A stretch of 64,000 bases of DNA from Laccaria trichodermophora (lineage: Eukaryota; Basidiomycota; Agaricomycetes; Agaricales; Hydnangiaceae), in NCBI GenBank assembly GCA_018417955.1, contig JACTVC010000003.1, forward strand, positions 2,852,001-2,916,000, read 5' to 3'. Below the pieces are notes generated by a model, which saw only the letters and a program-made list of their open reading frames with translations, was not told where the DNA came from and did not search any database. How positions within the stretch are numbered: the first letter of the stretch is position 1; each line of letters opens with the position of its first letter. Below, one piece after another: positions 10,945 to 21,393 of the stretch. The position numbers were made by a program, and so were the translations under genes.

Positions 10945-12119
10945 TCACCAAGACCTTCCACGGGCCGGACGACACCTCTCAATCTCTTCGCCCTTGTCCG
11001 CCATCAGCCGCTCATACGCGCTTTTCCACCACCCAAACTCTTCCGCGAAGAACCCCCCATCCTGCGTAGCAGCCTCTCTTATCGCCTCCTCTTCCTCCAC
11101 CCTCGTCGAAACCCGCCTCGACATACCTTTGAACGGCTTGAACAGCGTATAATGCACAATCTTCCCCTCCTCCTTCAGATTCTCCCAAAGCTCCAGACTC
11201 CGCTTCTTGATGGCCAAGTTCATGTTGTAAGCGTAGGGTAACCGAACACCCTTGGCGCCGTAATAATGGTTCAAGAACGACTGCTCCGCTTCCACCGGGG
11301 GAAACCTCGCCGTCTCAATCTTCTCCCTCATATCCTTGAAAACGGCACTAGATGGCTGAATGGCCAATACCCCCGCGTTAAACGATATCGTGAACCCCCT
11401 CCGATCGCCTGGCTCGTAAACGTCGGGGACCGCGGCGAAGTTAAATGGCATCTCAAACAATTCATCAAAATTCTTTAGGACGAGGGTATCGGCGTCGAGA
11501 TACACCAGCTTCTCTATCCCCAATTGGTCAAACGTCCAGATGTTTAGCTTGGTGTATTGGTCCTTGAACCGCTGATGGACGCCCTTCCCGTGATGAGGTG
11601 GTGGTATGAACTGGATGGACTGTGGTTCCCAGCCGGCGGCCGTGACGATGCAGAGAGCGTGGGGAGAGACTCGGCGCGCGAGATATGGGAGGATGAGACG
11701 GGACGTCATATTGGCTGACCGGACAGAATGCCCGAGAACAGCGACCCCGATGGCGTAGCTGTCCGTGTAAAGGGTAGATACCACCGCAGTATGATTTCTT
11801 GATGACGGCGACGCTACTGGCCGGGCTCCCAGGATGGGGTTGGCGTTTCTGCGAACATTCTCCGCGATGAAAGAGTGTTAGTAGTGAGGTAAAGTGGGTG
11901 AGCTCACATATTTTGGTAGTTATCCAGAGGAGAGTATGGGGCTTTTGAGGAGGTTATCCACCAAAGAAGATACACAACTCCAACGACTGCTAAGCCTGCG
12001 GGCAGTGCAAGTAGGCGCTTTCGGGTTGAATTTTTCGTAGGATTCTGGGTGATGCTTTGCGGGAGGGGTTCGTATGACCATGTCCATCTCTCTAAGATGG
12101 TCCTGATGATGAAGGACAT
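10945..12119 (-). CDS. family 8 glycosyltransferase, type II membrane protein
   Basis: Exons 11908-12119 and 10945-11848 join to 371 residues. Residues 36-55 (LLALPAGLAVVGVVYLLWWI) form one membrane segment after a short basic cytosolic tail, the usual layout of a Golgi-type enzyme. The lumenal part starts with HTAVVSTLYTDSYAIGVAVL and carries YLDADTLV near residue 189, the DxD metal/nucleotide-sugar site of GT8 glycogenin/galactinol-synthase-like enzymes, followed by FNAGVLAIQPS and FPPVEAEQSFLNHYY. It should move a sugar from a nucleotide sugar to an unknown acceptor. The 59-base intron is placed by phase; an alternative acceptor 16 bases earlier would break the frame. The C-terminal tail is basic and acidic mixed, without motifs. 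Confidence 0.85.
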
Positions 12120-13321
12120 GGAGGAAGAGGAGATTGAGTACGAGGGGAAAGGGACGTTGAATGGACAGGCGTCATTTAATGTCTCATCATGATCATCGAC
12201 AACCAAACGCACGTGCTGTTTCTTCTTATCCCACAATGGTCACTCCGGCGGCGTATCCCCGCCGACGATTCCTTCCGGTCAGTTAATTCAAACCTGCCAG
12301 GGATCACGAAATCTATGGTTATGGGATAGATTCTGAACGCGTTCGTTCATCAACAGGCTCGTCACGAGATAACTATGGTAAAGTCGAGAACTAAACGGAG
12401 AGTGGAGTACTTACTAGGCGTATTGGAGTGAGGTGATGAATTGATCCCGAGTTTTTTATTGCTTCCGCTCCTCTAATCACCTTCTCCACACAATCCCACG
12501 TGTTTTGGCCTTGTATCTCCTCCTAATACCTATGCTTTGGACTACGAAGGCAGTCAATACTGACAATAATCATGCGCTTTGCGCGGCTCTCCAAATCCAA
12601 TCCATCTTCACCAAAGTTATTTTTAGCTTATTGCGCTACGACGAAGGCAGTGATCGCTCGCCAATAATCATGTGCTAAGCACTTTGCGCAGTTGCAAGTG
12701 GCTCTTCTACGACTTGTCTTTTTCTATCCGTTGCATCCGACCACCACGCGTGCCTTTCAGAATTCGGCCAAAGTTCCCCACTCGAAGCGGATCGAAGACG
12801 ATTACTGCGTAGTTCCTTGAAAAAAAAGGGAAAGATATGTTCAAATTATCCCTTCATCGCGAGAGATAAATTAACGTTGACGCCATCGGTGTAATAAGGT
12901 TGGCGGTGCCGCGTGTGCTACATAACTGGCGCTAACTGGCGCTAATAACGACATCTGCAAGGCACAGGTCCAAGGGACGAGAAAGTTGAAACAGGTCAGG
13001 TCTGTCACCTCCGCCCAAGGAAGAGGCCAATGGGCCGCGGACAGGTCTCGAGACTGGAGAGAACGCGACTGAGGTCCTGGCATCTCTTCAAAATTCGTCA
13101 CAGTCATCGGCGAGCACTCTTATTTGTTTTATATATCTCACGCGTTAGTGATAACCGCAGCAATGGTCGGATTTAGAGGGGAAACGACTCTCGTGACGAA
13201 TGGCAAGGCCATTTTCAGAACCTATCTACGTTATCTTCGTCCTGGCTCCTATGTTCGAATAACGTACATAGGCAGTATCTTAGATATAGATTAGAGATGA
13301 ATGACCTGTGACAATAGTACT
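12120..13321. other. no supported gene
   Basis: Contains the 5' flank of the GT8 gene. A short imperfect direct repeat (gaaggcagt...aataatcatg...ctttgcgc) occurs near 12545 and 12645. No coding frame is convincing. Confidence 0.5.
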
Positions 13322-14532
13322 CTATGAGTCAACTTCTTCGTAAGTGATATATACCCGTTCCCTCGCCATCTTCTCTTTCAAAATGGCGATAGGCGTCGTG
13401 TGTTCGACCCCACGTCCAGCAGCCCGTATTGTTTCCCTGTCTTCTTCCCTCATGTTCATGCGTAAGAGCTGCTGATTTTTGGCATCTGCGCGAATAAACG
13501 TATTGATAAATCTATAATTCATAATAAGCGAATTGGTAGCAACAACATGAGTAGATGGAGAAAATACAGACTCGAGACAGGCTGTAGCGCTCATAGGGAT
13601 AGATGACTGGCCAGTCAAGACTGAATGGTATTCAAAAGGCTTATTTTCTTTCACCATTTTTAAAATGACTGGTGGAATTGGAAGGACGGATGAATAAGCC
13701 CCAGGAGCGCCGTTGGAGATGAATTCGACGATGACGACAGGAGTAGATGCTTGCCCTTGACCACAGAGTTCCTTGCGGGTTTCACGCCAGAGGTTCAGAC
13801 GATGGGGGTGAGGTGCGATGTTTCGAGGCGAGGGAGTGACCGCGTTGATCTGGAGCATCCCTTCAATTTCTTCCGGCTCAGTGTTTCCATATATGCCAGC
13901 ATACAGTCTAAGAAAGACAGTGATATCTGAAGGTTCAAGCGCTACGTCGACGCGGGCCATGAAAGGCGTGTCGGGTGCGGGTTTTTTGACAAGGTCAAAA
14001 TCCAGGGCCAAACAAGCTTGGAGGTAACCCTTAAGGACTGGATTAGCAAGGAAAGCATTGATCAACCTTGTGATTCCGCGTTCCACGTCATGGCAGTACG
14101 CTTTATGATGTTTCCTGTCCTATGAGTTAGAGAATTAAGATACTTTCGGTGAGATTCCTATCTCATACCAATGTTCTTTCTGACACTATTGTATCGAAGT
14201 TGAAATGAGTTCGACTTGTGAAGAGGGTGCAGAATCCAAGATCTCACCTCTTTCGAGCAGTACCAAACGGATTTGCACTATTGCTTAGATTTGTATCAAG
14301 AAACTACAAATTAATGGTGATGACATCTTACCTTTGAACACTTCCGCAGCTCTATCACATTCTCTTTACCCTTGTGGCAGTTCGAGCAGCATATTTGAAC
14401 AGCACTGTCTCGTGCGGTTCGTATCTGTGCTGTCGTCGGCGCTCCAGAGCGGAACCATGCATCTCGCCCCGGATGTATCCTCCGAACAAACTCTGGTCCT
14501 GCAGGTGGTTCTTCCTTGCATTCGCTGGCCAT
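13322..14532 (-). CDS. MYND-type zinc-finger protein
   Basis: Four exons (14332-14532, 14248-14277, 14169-14185, 13322-14114) join in phase to about 346 residues. The finger near residues 52-94 is rebuilt only by splicing: CCSNC, then KCSKCKSVWYCSKECQ, then HWKHHKAYC. This gives the C-C-C-C-C-C-H-C set of a MYND domain, a protein-protein binding finger. Two exons are tiny (30 and 17 bases), a common arrangement in fungal MYND genes. The long C-terminal part (about 250 residues) has no catalytic motif I recognise; such MYND proteins are numerous and mostly uncharacterised in Agaricomycetes. The start codon is uncertain: the ATG at 14532 is the first in frame, but an upstream exon is possible. 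Confidence 0.82.
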
Positions 14533-15512
14533 TTCGCAAGGTGAAAGTTGAATCGAAGATCGCTTATCGCAGCCTGCGAGTTGTTCACTTTCCGCCTCAA
14601 ACTTTAATCCCAAAAAGGGAAATCACCTTATTTTTAGAAACGCGCCAGCCTCAGCAATCCTGTCGAAGTCCTGTGGCTCGGCATTCGGTTTATTGGAATA
14701 CAAGCTATCATGTTTCCTTGCATCGTGTCTGAAAAAAGAGAAGAGGGACAACATTTTCACGCAGGACTTATATTGCAGCTACTGTAGACATGATGTACTG
14801 TAACAGGATGTATCTTTAATAATACAAGGGCTCTCGATGCCGCCTTGGAACGTTAATCTTGGAAGCTGATGGAGAACGCACCTGCAGTTGTGCATTCAAC
14901 TGCCCTACTAAATCTCGCCCTTCACTTCAGCGTTCCAAGAGCCACTTCCCTTCGCTCGACGCTTCTCAGGCTCGCCGCTCGCGACCCACCGCTAAGGCGA
15001 AACGTCGCTCATGCTCCGTCGTCCTTCCAATCGCTTCATTCTATAAAGTTGCATGGTAGGGCGGGCTTATGTTCTCATATTGAAGGCGGTGGGTTCTTGT
15101 TGGGAGCAAGTATGTCAGTTTGCTGTATAATTGCCTCTGGGCCTGAAAGAATGCTTGTTAGTAACAGTAATGTATATAGGAAAGACAGAAAATGCCTTTG
15201 CGAGGGGAATTGTACATGGATGAGGCTGGCGAGCTCCTGTAGTCGTCGTCGAGTGGGAACCTTGGAGGGCCACGGCGGGTTTGTTTGGTTTCTTGCTAAA
15301 AATAGGTGGCTTCCCGTTTTGGGATTAGAGTTTGAGGCGGAAACTCAAAAGTGCAGCCTGCGGCAATACCATATTGACAGTTGTTTGTTCATGTCAAGGT
15401 TCTTACAGCTGAATGCAGAACGATAGGCCAAGCCCAATGACGCCTAGGCTTTGCGTGATGCAGAGGCGATATGGGTGACTTGTGTGACAAGAAAAATAGC
15501 CAAGGTCAGGAG
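14533..15512. other. no firmly supported gene
   Basis: A plus-strand frame of 185 codons (14869-15426) starts at an ATG but has no recognisable motif and a composition that does not look like a folded protein. I treat it as unproven. Confidence 0.4.
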
Positions 15513-15535
15513 ATCTGGCGCGGCGCGCGCCAGAT
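15513..15535. repeat. perfect GC-rich hairpin near the DIRS 3' end
   Basis: ATCTGGCGCG and CGCGCCAGAT form 10 perfect base pairs around a 3-base loop (GCG). It lies about 260 bases beyond the stop of the recombinase gene, where the 3' terminal structures of the retrotransposon would be expected. Role unknown. Confidence 0.6.
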
Positions 15536-15794
15536 TCCGACGTATTTCCACTCGAGGTATGGCTATACTCCTATATAAAAAAGAAAAAAGGTGATGAGAT
15601 TATGTAGTAATCGATGTGAGGAGCGAGGGGAAAGGTAGGAGGAGTACATGCGTGTATATTGTGTGTAAGAAAAAGGTACGTCCATGTCGTATTGGTGGGT
15701 GATGGAGGTAGTAGTAAAGAGTCTGTTTAATAGAAGAAAAGTCTGTGAGTCAAAATAAATGTTTAAAGAATAAAAGGAAAATGTCTGTGTTAAG

Positions 15795-16814
15795 TCAGGA
15801 ATCCAAAGCGTGGATGTATGATGAAGCGGAACGTGCTGTTTGGCCAAAGAGCAAGGCCTGAATTAAAACAGGGTTTTTCCGGATGTAAATCTTGAAGGCA
15901 TCTGAGGCCCATCTACCGATGGCTTGAATTATAGAGGGTGGAACTCCGTTTTCAGCGAGGGAAGTGGCACCTCCAGCTCTGAGGGATTGCCCAGCGGTGT
16001 CGTTGTCAAAGAAACGACGCAAGCGCTTGATGAAGAAGGAGCGAGTGGGGACGACTCCCTTGCTGGTCAGCCAGAGAGGGGAGCTGAAAGGAAATTTCTT
16101 GTCTCGTGCGTGGATGTATGCAAGAAAATGTTTGTGGGGGTCGAAGACACGGCCGTTTTTGCGAACAATAATTGTGTTGCCTTCAAAAAACCTGTCGGCC
16201 TTATGGCCAGGCAGGAAGAATTGAAAGGAGACGTCCAAGAAGCGGACAGATGTGCGTTTGGTGACTTTGCGAGGGTCACGAAGTTGTGGGTCGTCTGGGT
16301 ACGTCATTTCTCCCAGACGGAACAAGGCGAAGAAGCCGGTAAGCATTTGCGTGAGGAAAAGGATGTCATCGTAGTCCGAAGAGTTTCCTAGCGCGAGGGT
16401 GACTGTTTCAAGGTCGTCAAGGGTGAGAGCTCGTTTGCGGGAAGTTGGCGTTCCGCGTAAACGCCTGCAACCCTGCAATGTACGATGTACCAGAGCAGAG
16501 TTGCGAGTGGTACGTACATCAGGGAAATATGGTTCGAGTTGCTGGCAGATGCCTGACAGGTACGTTGCTACAGATCCTGGTTTGATGTGGTGGCACATGT
16601 AGACTGTGAAAAGGCTAAGTGTGTCTGGGGTTGGGTCAAGGGGGAAATTGTGTAGCTTGATAAAATTTAGATAAGAGTTGAGAGCCGAACCGTAACTTTT
16701 CCACGTGGAGTTGTCGATGGCTTGTCCGAGAGCGATAGCGTGCTCTCTTAGTAGCCTCTCCCGTGACCAGGCTTCCCTAAGGGGTTGCCTGGCACGCACA
16801 GTGGACGTGATCAT
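15795..16814 (-). CDS. DIRS tyrosine recombinase
   Basis: A 339-codon frame. The N-terminal half has the helical DNA-binding region (STWKSYGSALNSYLNFIK...). The catalytic half has FRLGEMTY (first Arg), GHKADRF, QSLRAGGATSLAENG (second Arg, with Gln where most recombinases have His, as I recall also in other fungal DIRS elements), IGRWASDAFKIYIRKNP ending in the nucleophile Tyr. It would integrate the circular DNA copy without a target duplication. Its ATG overlaps the TGA of the upstream RT frame in ATGA, so both are probably read from one transcript by termination-reinitiation. Confidence 0.9.
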   Translation of the reverse strand: MITSTVRARQPLREAWSRERLLREHAIALGQAIDNSTWKSYGSALNSYLNFIKLHNFPLDPTPDTLSLFTVYMCHHIKPGSVATYLSGICQQLEPYFPDVRTTRNSALVHRTLQGCRRLRGTPTSRKRALTLDDLETVTLALGNSSDYDDILFLTQMLTGFFALFRLGEMTYPDDPQLRDPRKVTKRTSVRFLDVSFQFFLPGHKADRFFEGNTIIVRKNGRVFDPHKHFLAYIHARDKKFPFSSPLWLTSKGVVPTRSFFIKRLRRFFDNDTAGQSLRAGGATSLAENGVPPSIIQAIGRWASDAFKIYIRKNPVLIQALLFGQTARSASSYIHALDS

Positions 16815-19800
16815 TTTTTGGGAGCCCCCAGCAGCAATCGAGGGGGTAAAAAGGGGGAGATGTTAAGGTTGGGGACGTACTGCCGTGCGACATCAAACTT
16901 GTGCCTGGAGATGGCGTCGGTGACACAGTTGAGTTCTCCGGCGATATGGAGAACTCTGAGCTGTATGTTTGAGTTAATGCACGTGTCTGCTGCATCAAGG
17001 AGAATTGAGTTGTAATGTGGAAGGCACCTGAGAGTGTTAAAAATGGCAACGGTGTTGTCATTGTCCGTGTAAATGAGGACTCTGGTGGCTGGTGGGACAC
17101 CAAGGGTGTCGGTAACGTGGTGGATTGCGGATAGGACACATAGAGCTTCAAAGAAAAAGATGTGCTCATCCATAGTGCCATTGGGTGTGGGTGAGTAGAA
17201 ACCGACGCAACTGTCAGGCAACCAAAAACCCATACCTTGGAGACAGGCATCACAAAAAATTGTAATGTTGGCGTCGTCAGCATCCCAATAGATCTGCTGA
17301 ATGAGTCGAACACCAGAGTCACGTTCCAGGTGATTTGCAGCCCATTCGAGGTCAGCGCGGACGGTGTTGTTGACTCTAATGAACTGGTTTGGGGCAGATT
17401 TACTGCCAATTTTTGTGTAAAAATTGTTCAACGCAGGTCTGAGGAGGGGGAAGACATTCAGGCTCCAGTTGATCCAGCCTGCCAACCTTTGCCATTCACG
17501 GAGAGTGAACTTGTGCTTGCTAGAGATGAAGTCACGAATGGCCGTGATTAATTGTTGGAGGGTGCCAGGTGGCATGGTCATTGAGAGAGTGTTAGCGTCA
17601 ACGTCGATTCCAATGACAGTAAGTGGAGACCCAAAAATTTGCTTACTCTCTTTGTGGGGTAAGTTGATTTCGTCCCACAATTCGAGTAACTTGACTTGGT
17701 TTGTGGGCATAAATTTGCGATACGGAGGGTAATACGTGAGGTTGGATGCAAGTTCCGGGCCAAATGAGTCATCCGAGTATGTACCCAGGAGTTCAATGGC
17801 CCTTCTTTTCTTTGCGATCCATGATACCAGCGACATAAATGCGATCCAGTTGCAACCTGATCCGCGGCCACCAAAGGCGGTGTTTCTGTCAACGTGGAGG
17901 GACCCTCCAATACGGTTGACTTGCTTGATTTGCCAGTAAGGGTGGACTGGGAGGAGTCTGTATGCTTCTGCAACGTCGGACTTAAATAAAACACGAGGTG
18001 AGTCCGGGAAATGGTCATGCATAGAGATTAGGAATTGTCCTAAATGTTGAAGGTTGTCCAGAGGGTACCCGATAATGTCTTCGTGAGGAATCATGCTGTT
18101 CAACGAAAATTTCCCTGCGCTCTGATCTGTGACCATTCTCAGGTCAGTAGAGTGGGGTTTCGGGACGGCGAAGACAGGCATGCAGTACATGCCAGGTAGG
18201 AGTTTGTCTCCAAATGAGTCAGAGAAACGTCCCTTGAAGATTTCATGATCTCGCTGATCTCTCAAGAATTGAGCTTCTTCAACATTGGTTGGCTCAGGCA
18301 ATGATAGGTCGAGCGTGTCGGGGTAGTCTCCAAAGTGGGTATCGGCCCAAGGCCAGAAACCCTCACGGAGTCCCTTGCAAACAGATTTGACGAAAGGTTT
18401 GTTCGGGTGAGTCTCTAGAAGTTCTTCGAAGCGGTCGACGAAGATGGGGGTGACGATGTCGAACAAAAGAGGGTTTTGTTGGATCGTTCTAGTGACGATT
18501 GGATTATTGAGTTCAGAGGCAGGGATTTGAGGCAAAGGTGTCGCAGTTTCTGACCAGTCAGCAGAAGAACGAGAGAAGGTGTGATTACCATCCCAAATGT
18601 TGTATCTCAGGTACTTCGGACGTAATTCATGCGCTAGATCCTTCTTTGACGTCGCAATCTTTCTGTCCGTGACCAAGGCGCTTGCATTTTTTGCAGGCGT
18701 GGCGGAACCTGCAGTCGTCGACTGAATTTCTGCATCCATTCGGGGAGTTGAAGCGGTTACAGATTTCGGACTTAGTGACCTTTCCAACAGATCGCTTGCT
18801 TCCCAGCGTGACGTGGTTTGATTCAACTCCATCGGGCATGAAGATGGCGGAATAAAATCTTGTGAAGCGGTGAGTATCTGTGAGGAGGGTGTTTTGTCCT
18901 CCGCCGACTTCATTCCGGATGGCAACATCATATAAGATGATTTTGCGGTGAGCTCCGACAATTCTGGCAGAGAAATGCCCCTCGATGTACTCGCCGTAGT
19001 CTCTGAGCTCTTGTTCACGGTGAGGGAAAGCGAATTTAATCGCTTTGACGGTGGCGTTCCAGGCGCTGGTCCACTCGCCACTCGTTTGGACTTTCTTTGT
19101 TGGTTCGGATCGCCCAAGGGATATTTCAGTTGATCCCACGCGTCCAATGTTCTCTTTAGGAGCGGAAATATGGTGCAGTGATGAGAGCACGGCATCGAGA
19201 TTGACTGCTTGTCCCTTGATGATGTTGTCCCATTCCGAGGTGGGGAATCCGAGGGGGGCAGTTCTTGAATTTTGGATCCACTGGCGGACAACCTTATAAT
19301 CACGGGCGAAGAGTTGGAGAATTCATCTGGATTCTTCACATTCCTCATGTCCGCTCTGCCTGGCTTCTTCTTCTTGAGTGTACCAAGGCATTTCAGATTC
19401 GAAGATACGTCGCTTCTTGTTGGAGGGTTCATCAAAGTCGTCGTTGTGGTCAGATGGCGAGGGAGAACTTCCTCTCTTTGATTTGTTGGAGTCTCGACTA
19501 ATTTGAGAGATGAGATCATCGATGGCTCGGTCAGCGTAGGGGTCTGCTGATTGGCGTTGTGTTGGGTGAGTTCCCTTAGATTGTAGTCCGACTTCTGCGT
19601 GTTTGCCGCGCTTAACCGATGAAGAAGCGAGGGCGGCGTATTCGTCAAGGGTTTTGGTGTAGAATTCAACAGCGGCGTCCTTGGCTCGATTAGTCCTCGC
19701 GGGATCGAAGTTGAGGATGGATATGATGTTCGATAAAGCTTTGAGCTTTGTGATTTCTCCTTTCCTGAACTTGTCAACGACGTCATCCATGTATTTGATT

Positions 19801-20086
19801 GATTCCTCTTCGAGTTCTGATCGATTCGGTTCATCAATGTCATCTCCGTCTGGATGGTCGTGAGTTGGTCCTGGGAGATCGAACTCTCGCTGTCCTGTCT
19901 GATTCCCCTGGGCGTCCTCATTCGCTGGAGCAGAGCTGGCTCTACTTCCACGTTGCATGGAGGATTCATCCTCTCCAAGAGGCTCGGCTTGTTGCTCGTC
20001 ACTTCGTCCAGCTGCATTCGATCCCAGAGTGCTGGATGAACCATTTCCTGCGATTGGGGTCGCAAAAAGTCTCGCATGCTCCTCAC
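16811..20086 (-). CDS. DIRS reverse transcriptase/RNase H (frame open over 1091 codons)
   Basis: The C-terminal 600 residues are the enzyme: LRMVTDQSAGKFSLN, FKSDVAEAYRLLPVHP (first catalytic Asp, near 700), YSDDSFG (catalytic Asp pair, near 768), then RNase H with FCDACLQGMGFW (near 945), YTDNDNTVAIF (near 1007) and a final Asp in NCVTDAISR. The first 480 or so codons overlap Gag in another frame and look like a Ser/Thr/Pro-rich shadow. The true start is therefore unclear; conserved sequence begins around HELRPKYLRYNIWDG (near residue 495), just past the end of Gag. There is no ATG at 20086 itself (GTG); the first ATG is a few codons in. The frame ends in the ATGA junction with the recombinase. 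Confidence 0.85.
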   Translation of the reverse strand: MRSMRDFLRPQSQEMVHPALWDRMQLDEVTSNKPSLLERMNPPCNVEVEPALLQRMRTPRGIRQDSESSISQDQLTTIQTEMTLMNRIDQNSKRNQSNTWMTSLTSSGKEKSQSSKLYRTSYPSSTSIPRGLIEPRTPLLNSTPKPLTNTPPSLLHRLSAANTQKSDYNLRELTQHNANQQTPTLTEPSMISSLKLVETPTNQREEVLPRHLTTTTTLMNPPTRSDVSSNLKCLGTLKKKKPGRADMRNVKNPDEFSNSSPVIIRLSASGSKIQELPPSDSPPRNGTTSSRDKQSISMPCSHHCTIFPLLKRTLDAWDQLKYPLGDPNQQRKSKRVASGPAPGTPPSKRLNSLSLTVNKSSETTASTSRGISLPELSELTAKSSYMMLPSGMKSAEDKTPSSQILTASQDFIPPSSCPMELNQTTSRWEASDLLERSLSPKSVTASTPRMDAEIQSTTAGSATPAKNASALVTDRKIATSKKDLAHELRPKYLRYNIWDGNHTFSRSSADWSETATPLPQIPASELNNPIVTRTIQQNPLLFDIVTPIFVDRFEELLETHPNKPFVKSVCKGLREGFWPWADTHFGDYPDTLDLSLPEPTNVEEAQFLRDQRDHEIFKGRFSDSFGDKLLPGMYCMPVFAVPKPHSTDLRMVTDQSAGKFSLNSMIPHEDIIGYPLDNLQHLGQFLISMHDHFPDSPRVLFKSDVAEAYRLLPVHPYWQIKQVNRIGGSLHVDRNTAFGGRGSGCNWIAFMSLVSWIAKKRRAIELLGTYSDDSFGPELASNLTYYPPYRKFMPTNQVKLLELWDEINLPHKESKQIFGSPLTVIGIDVDANTLSMTMPPGTLQQLITAIRDFISSKHKFTLREWQRLAGWINWSLNVFPLLRPALNNFYTKIGSKSAPNQFIRVNNTVRADLEWAANHLERDSGVRLIQQIYWDADDANITIFCDACLQGMGFWLPDSCVGFYSPTPNGTMDEHIFFFEALCVLSAIHHVTDTLGVPPATRVLIYTDNDNTVAIFNTLRCLPHYNSILLDAADTCINSNIQLRVLHIAGELNCVTDAISRHKFDVARQYVPNLNISPFLPPRLLLGAPKK

Positions 20087-20090
20087 TCAT
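18627..20090 (-). pseudogene. DIRS Gag, interrupted by one TGA
   Basis: The frame starts at ATG 20090 and ends at 18627, with one in-frame TGA at 19323-19325 between CEESR and ILQLFARDYKVV. Residues continue in the same frame on both sides, so this is a single nonsense change; CGA (Arg) to TGA is the simplest explanation. The C-terminus has a CCCH finger (C-x8-C-x6-C-x3-H, from CNRFNSPNGC) and a CCHC knuckle (CKKCKRLGHGQKDC), both nucleic-acid binding. The N-terminal half is acidic and disordered. Because Gag is needed for particle formation, the copy may not move on its own unless the stop is read through. Confidence 0.82.
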
Positions 20091-20211
20091 AAGTAAAAAT
20101 GAGGAACGATGAATACGTCGTATTAAATGTGACGAAAAATTCGTATGCTAGAACTGAATGACATGTAAGATATCAAGACGAGGGCCTAGATAAAAAATAG
20201 AGATCATACCT

Positions 20212-20278
20212 GGTTGAGGAGTGAGATGTCAAGACGAGAGCCTGGAGGAAAGGGGCGTCTCAATCTCACTCCTCAACC
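20212..20278. repeat. perfect 16-base inverted repeat upstream of Gag
   Basis: GGTTGAGGAGTGAGAT at 20212-20227 is matched exactly by ATCTCACTCCTCAACC at 20263-20278. The 35-base spacer repeats caagacgag...gcctgga seen just upstream. Probably part of the DIRS leader. Confidence 0.7.
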
Positions 20279-20369
20279 GTGAGGGGTAGATCTAAAAATA
20301 TATTAGGGCTTGGTGGCGTGCGTCCAAGCGTGGATCACATGAGTAAACGAAGGCGAGCAGCGGCTCTGA

Positions 20370-20393
20370 GTCGTGTGTCAGCGGACACACGAC
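20370..20393. repeat. perfect 10-base hairpin
   Basis: GTCGTGTGTC, loop AGCG, GACACACGAC. Sits about 280 bases upstream of the Gag start on the minus strand; may mark the DIRS 5' end. Confidence 0.6.
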
Positions 20394-20468
20394 TGTGGTT
20401 GTGCGCGTGCAACTTAGCCTTGGACGGCTTTCATTGGACTTGAGTAAACACCACTGTTTAAACTCGAG

Positions 20469-20624
20469 AAATCAACACATGCACAGGGCGGACTCTCAAA
20501 ATTTCAAAGCGACGTTATGGCTGACGCCGCTGAGTTCTCACAAGGTGTGAAATTTCAACCTCCGAATTGATGTCACCCTATACCACCCTAACATTTGAGA
20601 GTCCGCCCTATGTATGTGTCGATT
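20469..20624. mobile_element. small foldback/MITE-like element
   Basis: Arms at 20469-20500 and 20593-20624 are inverted copies (aaatcaacacatgcac agggcggactctcaaa against its complement with a few changes); the inner 16 bases AGGGCGGACTCTCAAA are perfect. Total about 156 bases, no coding potential. No clear target duplication was seen, so the class is open. Confidence 0.65.
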
Positions 20625-21393
20625 TGGCATGGCCTATCGTTCTGCATTCAGCTGTAAGCGCCCTACTTATCACCACCTCGGCACCCCCTCTGTTCTTCTG
20701 GGAGACATACCAGAAACGTCCAATAAATTAGGCACGTCAAAAATATGCGGAAGCTCGTATGTCTTCCTACATCAAATCAAACGCAAATTAATTTCCCTGG
20801 TCCTACAACAAAAAATATGCAACGTCATCAGAAATACAATCGCGTTGACCCAATGTTTAAAATAAATCGACGCGAAAAAAAAGGTTTTGCGGGAGCAAAA
20901 CGAGCAGAAAAAAGGGGGAAGGCATACTTTCCTTTGCTCTTGTAATAATTTATTCAGAAAGTGAGGGATAAAAAGGGACGCAGACGAAGGATTGAACCTA
21001 TGGCTTACAGAATCAGAGTAAGTACTTTTGGAACATCGTCGCGAGATTCTGTTTAGCTCTTCTCAGGCAATGAAGGGATGGTCATTCAACGATTAACTAG
21101 CAAAAGGTTCATTCTCCACGTTGCATTTTCTTTTATCGGCTCTGATACTTATGCATCCATGCAACCTAAGTAAAAACGCCCGTCGCAACTGAATAAAAAG
21201 GCATAGGATGGGTAAAGAACAATTCACGAGCTCATCACTCCTCATGTCGCTTTAATTTATTCTTTGAGAACATAAAATATTATTACATGTAAATTTATCT
21301 CGGAAAACAGGGCTCTATTTGAGCAACCGATCACGTCAAAGAATCAGTAGAGGATACGTGAGTATGCATGTTACATATCAAGTCATCAGAAAC
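20625..21393. other. no supported gene
   Basis: AT-rich stretch with short frames only. A tRNA T-arm-like piece (ggttcaatcc, minus, near 21000) lacks a matching acceptor stem. Confidence 0.5.

Larger units (their letters stand above)
15500..20430 (-). mobile_element. DIRS-type tyrosine-recombinase retrotransposon
   Basis: Three minus-strand frames in order Gag, RT/RNase H, tyrosine recombinase, which is the DIRS arrangement. Outer limits are estimated from flanking hairpins (15513-15535, 20212-20278, 20370-20393); the exact terminal and internal complementary repeats were not found by eye. A TGA interrupts Gag, while the RT and recombinase frames are full-length, so the copy looks fairly young. 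Confidence 0.85.

Noticed and set aside
14869..15426. 185-codon plus-strand frame
   Set aside because: No recognisable motif, Arg/Ser/Leu-rich composition typical of chance frames, no splice or promoter support.
20960..21060. Possible minus-strand tRNA
   Set aside because: The B box is present but the T stem has only three pairs and no 5' acceptor partner is found.
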